A stretch of 64,000 bases of DNA. Origin: Epiperipatus broadwayi. Lineage: Eukaryota > Onychophora > Udeonychophora > Euonychophora > Peripatidae. How positions within the stretch are numbered: the stretch's first letter is position 1; the number at the start of each line of letters is the position of its first letter. Both the position numbers and the translations under genes were made by a program. Positions 62,025 to 64,000 of the stretch are shown here, in pieces. The notes under the pieces were generated by a model. It had not been told where the DNA came from and searched no databases. It saw only the letters and a list, made by a program, of their open reading frames with translations. The stretch is taken from assembly GCA_028023455.1 (NCBI GenBank), contig JAQFVV010000112.1, forward strand, positions 2,726,001 through 2,790,000, in the 5' to 3' direction.

Positions 62025-62335
62025 GGCTGTCCAAGTATATTCTTTCACCACATACCATAAATCATGTATCCTGCTTCTGTTAAGAATCTCGCAGGTCGAA
62101 TAGCACAAAATTCCATAGACTCTGTCATGTACATTTTTTTTTTTGTTATTGTTTATAAAAATATTGAGTAAAAAAAGAAATAAGAGGTTAAAAAGAATTA
62201 ACCTTGAAAAGCAAATAATAATAATAATGGGAAATTTAAATCAATTTTGGTTTTCTTTTTTTTTTTTTTGAAGATCCTATTATATAAAGCTTTTGTATAT
62301 ATAGTTTTATTTAATAAATTTCTTATATATTTATA
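62025..62335 (+). other. Putative 3' UTR of the capping enzyme gene
   Basis: Follows the stop codon directly. It contains a T-rich tract near 62135 and a second near 62260, and ends around the AATAAA at 62313. The first 105 bases have a diverged relative just before the LTR at 52118. The actual cleavage site cannot be fixed from sequence alone. Confidence 0.6.
62313..62318 (+). terminator. Poly(A) signal AATAAA
   Basis: Canonical AATAAA 289 bases after the stop codon, followed by a T-rich stretch. It is the first canonical hexamer after the stop codon. Confidence 0.55.
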
Positions 62336-62924
62336 TATATATCGGACCGTTATTTATAGAACTGAAATTACTTTTAAGGATGAGCAATAATAATTGAATG
62401 GTTAGTCGCTTGAGATGTCGTGATGCATTCAAGTAATGGAAGTGACATTTTTGAGTTTCGTTTCAAAAACTTTTAGCTCTTGACTCTATGATTCTATCAT
62501 TGTCTAAGATGAGATGATCCTTGATAAATCAAAAACGGAACAAAGTAAATTTTTTAACATCCTATTTGCACTATCTTTATTGGATATTATAAATTACAAA
62601 TACAAGATTCTATTAAGAAAGCTAAACCATAGATTGCATTCTAAATAGGAAGGAGAGATGTCACCAAAAAGCCTTAATATTATTAGAGAGATAATGAATA
62701 AATAATACAGATGTAAAAACACAATCTACGATCGGTAGTAGAAATTAATAATAAATTGGAAGCATAGTATAGAATTGCAAAGGTGCTAGCGGGAGATTTG
62801 GAATAGCATTTTCTTAAAATTAGATATGGTTTTTATTGTAGGAAGTGTTTGAGTTTAGAAAATGTACAGAGTGCAGTCAGAGTAGTAGAAACTATTCTTT
62901 AAAGATACTATATTTAGGAAAAAT

Positions 62925-63095
62925 AAAAGTTCACATGATCACCATTTCTTATGCTTGCTCAAAACTAATCTGGGGATATTGGATGAGTAGGCACTAGATA
63001 GTGATTTTATGCCCAGACCTTCTTGCATCCATTAATTACTCTGACTTGCACTGAGTGGCACTATTGTATGGAGAGATTTACCTCTTTTAAAAAGA
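62925..63095. repeat. Rearranged hammerhead-repeat copy downstream of the gene
   Basis: A short minus-type piece (TCACATGATCACCATTTCTT) joins a plus-type piece from CAAAACTAATCTGGGGATAT through AGGCACTAGATAGTGATTTT to GCACTGAGTGGCACTATTGT. It begins inside the ribozyme (AAAAC replaces GAAAC). Confidence 0.65.
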
Positions 63096-63259
63096 AAAAT
63101 TGTTTCATTGACATGACAAAGATACACAATAGAGTAAATTATCTTATACTATTGGATATTTTTGTGTAAGAGAAATATGTAGATAATATATACACAAATT
63201 ACTTGATACACAGTGAAAAGGTGACTTGTTCTATCAGTAAGCTGTCTGCAATGCCATCT

Positions 63260-63675
63260 CTGATTCACTGTGTGTTATGCGATGCTAGCTTGTCTGGTTC
63301 ATGCGGCATGATGTGGTAGTGCATTTTGTCCCTTATCCTATGATGAAACAATAATTTGTTTTAAATTGGGCAAAACTGCTAATGAAATATTTGAAGTGAT
63401 TTAAACAATATAATGAAACTAAGAATTGCAAGAATGTTTTTAAAGTGATTTGTGGTATTTTGTGTTGTCAGGAAGAGAGCATTAAACACGATCTATAGAC
63501 ACACAGGTCATAAATCATTACCCAGATATGCTAGCGACTTTAAATTTTTTTTTGGGGGGGGGGGGGGAGAAGTAGCCAAACTATGGCACTACATAGTACA
63601 TGAATTGATTTACAGATGGCACTGCAGGAAGTTTGGAAAGAAAATCAATCATTTTTTCCCTGGGACACACTAAAA
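63260..63675 (+). mobile_element. mariner-family relic, second copy
   Basis: Near 63362 the + strand reads FKLGKTANEIFEVI, the transposase HTH start. The right end AGATGGCACTGCAGGAAGTT...CCCTGGGACACACTA resembles the right end of the 33-kb copy. The interior holds a long G tract at 63548-63567. Mostly deleted. Confidence 0.5.
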
Positions 63676-63965
63676 TTATAAAATATAGATAATAATGTTA
63701 GAATAGTTTTGGAAGAGAAATTAATATCAGAAAATTAGTCGAGAACTAATGATACACTGGGAATCATAGGTAATGAGGATGAACTTAACAAAGTGATGAG
63801 ATTAAAATTTGGAATAAAAATATTTAGTAAACTATTTCCTTTTTATACTTAATTTTTGCTATGTTCAGATTTTATTAACATTTTACTTGTTCAACAATCT
63901 TTTTCAAAACTCCCCCCTCCCTTTGTTTTGTTTTTTTATTTTATTTTGTTAAACAGTATAGAAAG

Positions 63966-64000
63966 GAAGTCTTTAAAGAAGGTTGTCAAACAATCGAAAT
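63966..64000 (+). repeat. Hammerhead-like repeat cut by the window end
   Basis: GTCTTTAAAGAAGGTTGTCA, then AACAATCGAAAT: a hairpin followed by GAAA, parallel to the 20.2- and 30.4-kb units. A minus-type ACAATCTTTTTCAAAACT lies at about 63893. Too short to classify. Confidence 0.35.

Noticed and set aside
1-64000. CRISPR array, rRNA genes, bacterial operons
   Set aside because: Intron-bearing animal gene and eukaryotic transposons throughout; no such features seen.
1-64000. Penelope-type reverse transcriptase or GIY-YIG endonuclease accompanying the hammerhead repeats
   Set aside because: No such domain could be read in any of the supplied or inspected frames; the two RT types present are LINE and gypsy.

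Overview
The window is AT-rich animal nuclear DNA carrying most of one host gene on the + strand: a bifunctional mRNA capping enzyme (RNGTT / mRNA-cap family). Twelve coding exons (5299-62024) can be assembled in one frame, from the HCxxxxxR catalytic loop of the RNA 5'-triphosphatase domain, through all the guanylyltransferase motifs ([31 protein letters not shown]), to the stop codon and a poly(A) signal. The 5' exons (about the first 120 residues of the family) lie before the window. The exons sum to only 1.4 kb; introns reach 14.8 kb. Two introns must use GC-AG splice sites for the frame to hold. The organism is a metazoan; an arthropod, perhaps a chelicerate, is plausible from composition and repeat types, but this is a weak inference.

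Layout: 1-5298, upstream intron with a decayed RTE-like LINE. 5299-9219, triphosphatase and linker exons, with foldback elements between. 9220-17063, a 7.8-kb intron with a tRNA-derived SINE, a CpG-rich island, a tandem array, a LINE fragment and a coding-like remnant. 17064-28593, guanylyltransferase exons separated by MITE, Tc1 and LINE debris. 28594-43402, a 14.8-kb intron with a putative solo LTR, a mariner relic and four head-to-tail copies of one LINE family, all antisense to the host gene. 43470-49295, an intron with clustered ribozyme-bearing repeats and a hAT relic. 49420-61890, an intron with a minisatellite, a decayed duplicate of the terminal exon, and a Ty3/gypsy element invaded by a Tigger/pogo transposon. 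62025-64000, 3' UTR and downstream repeats.

The most interesting signal is a family of about 440-bp interspersed repeats with type I hammerhead ribozyme motifs, found as tandem dimers, palindromes and decayed monomers in both orientations. This layout recalls animal retrozymes or the terminal repeats of Penelope-like elements. A second, unrelated hammerhead-like motif sits in a roughly 170-bp insertion inside a LINE copy (41334-41503). Several foldback elements (6.9, 7.3-7.9, 9.5, 20.2, 30.4 and 63.97 kb) carry hammerhead-like cores that are more divergent. No Penelope-type reverse transcriptase was seen, so any mobilising partner must lie elsewhere.
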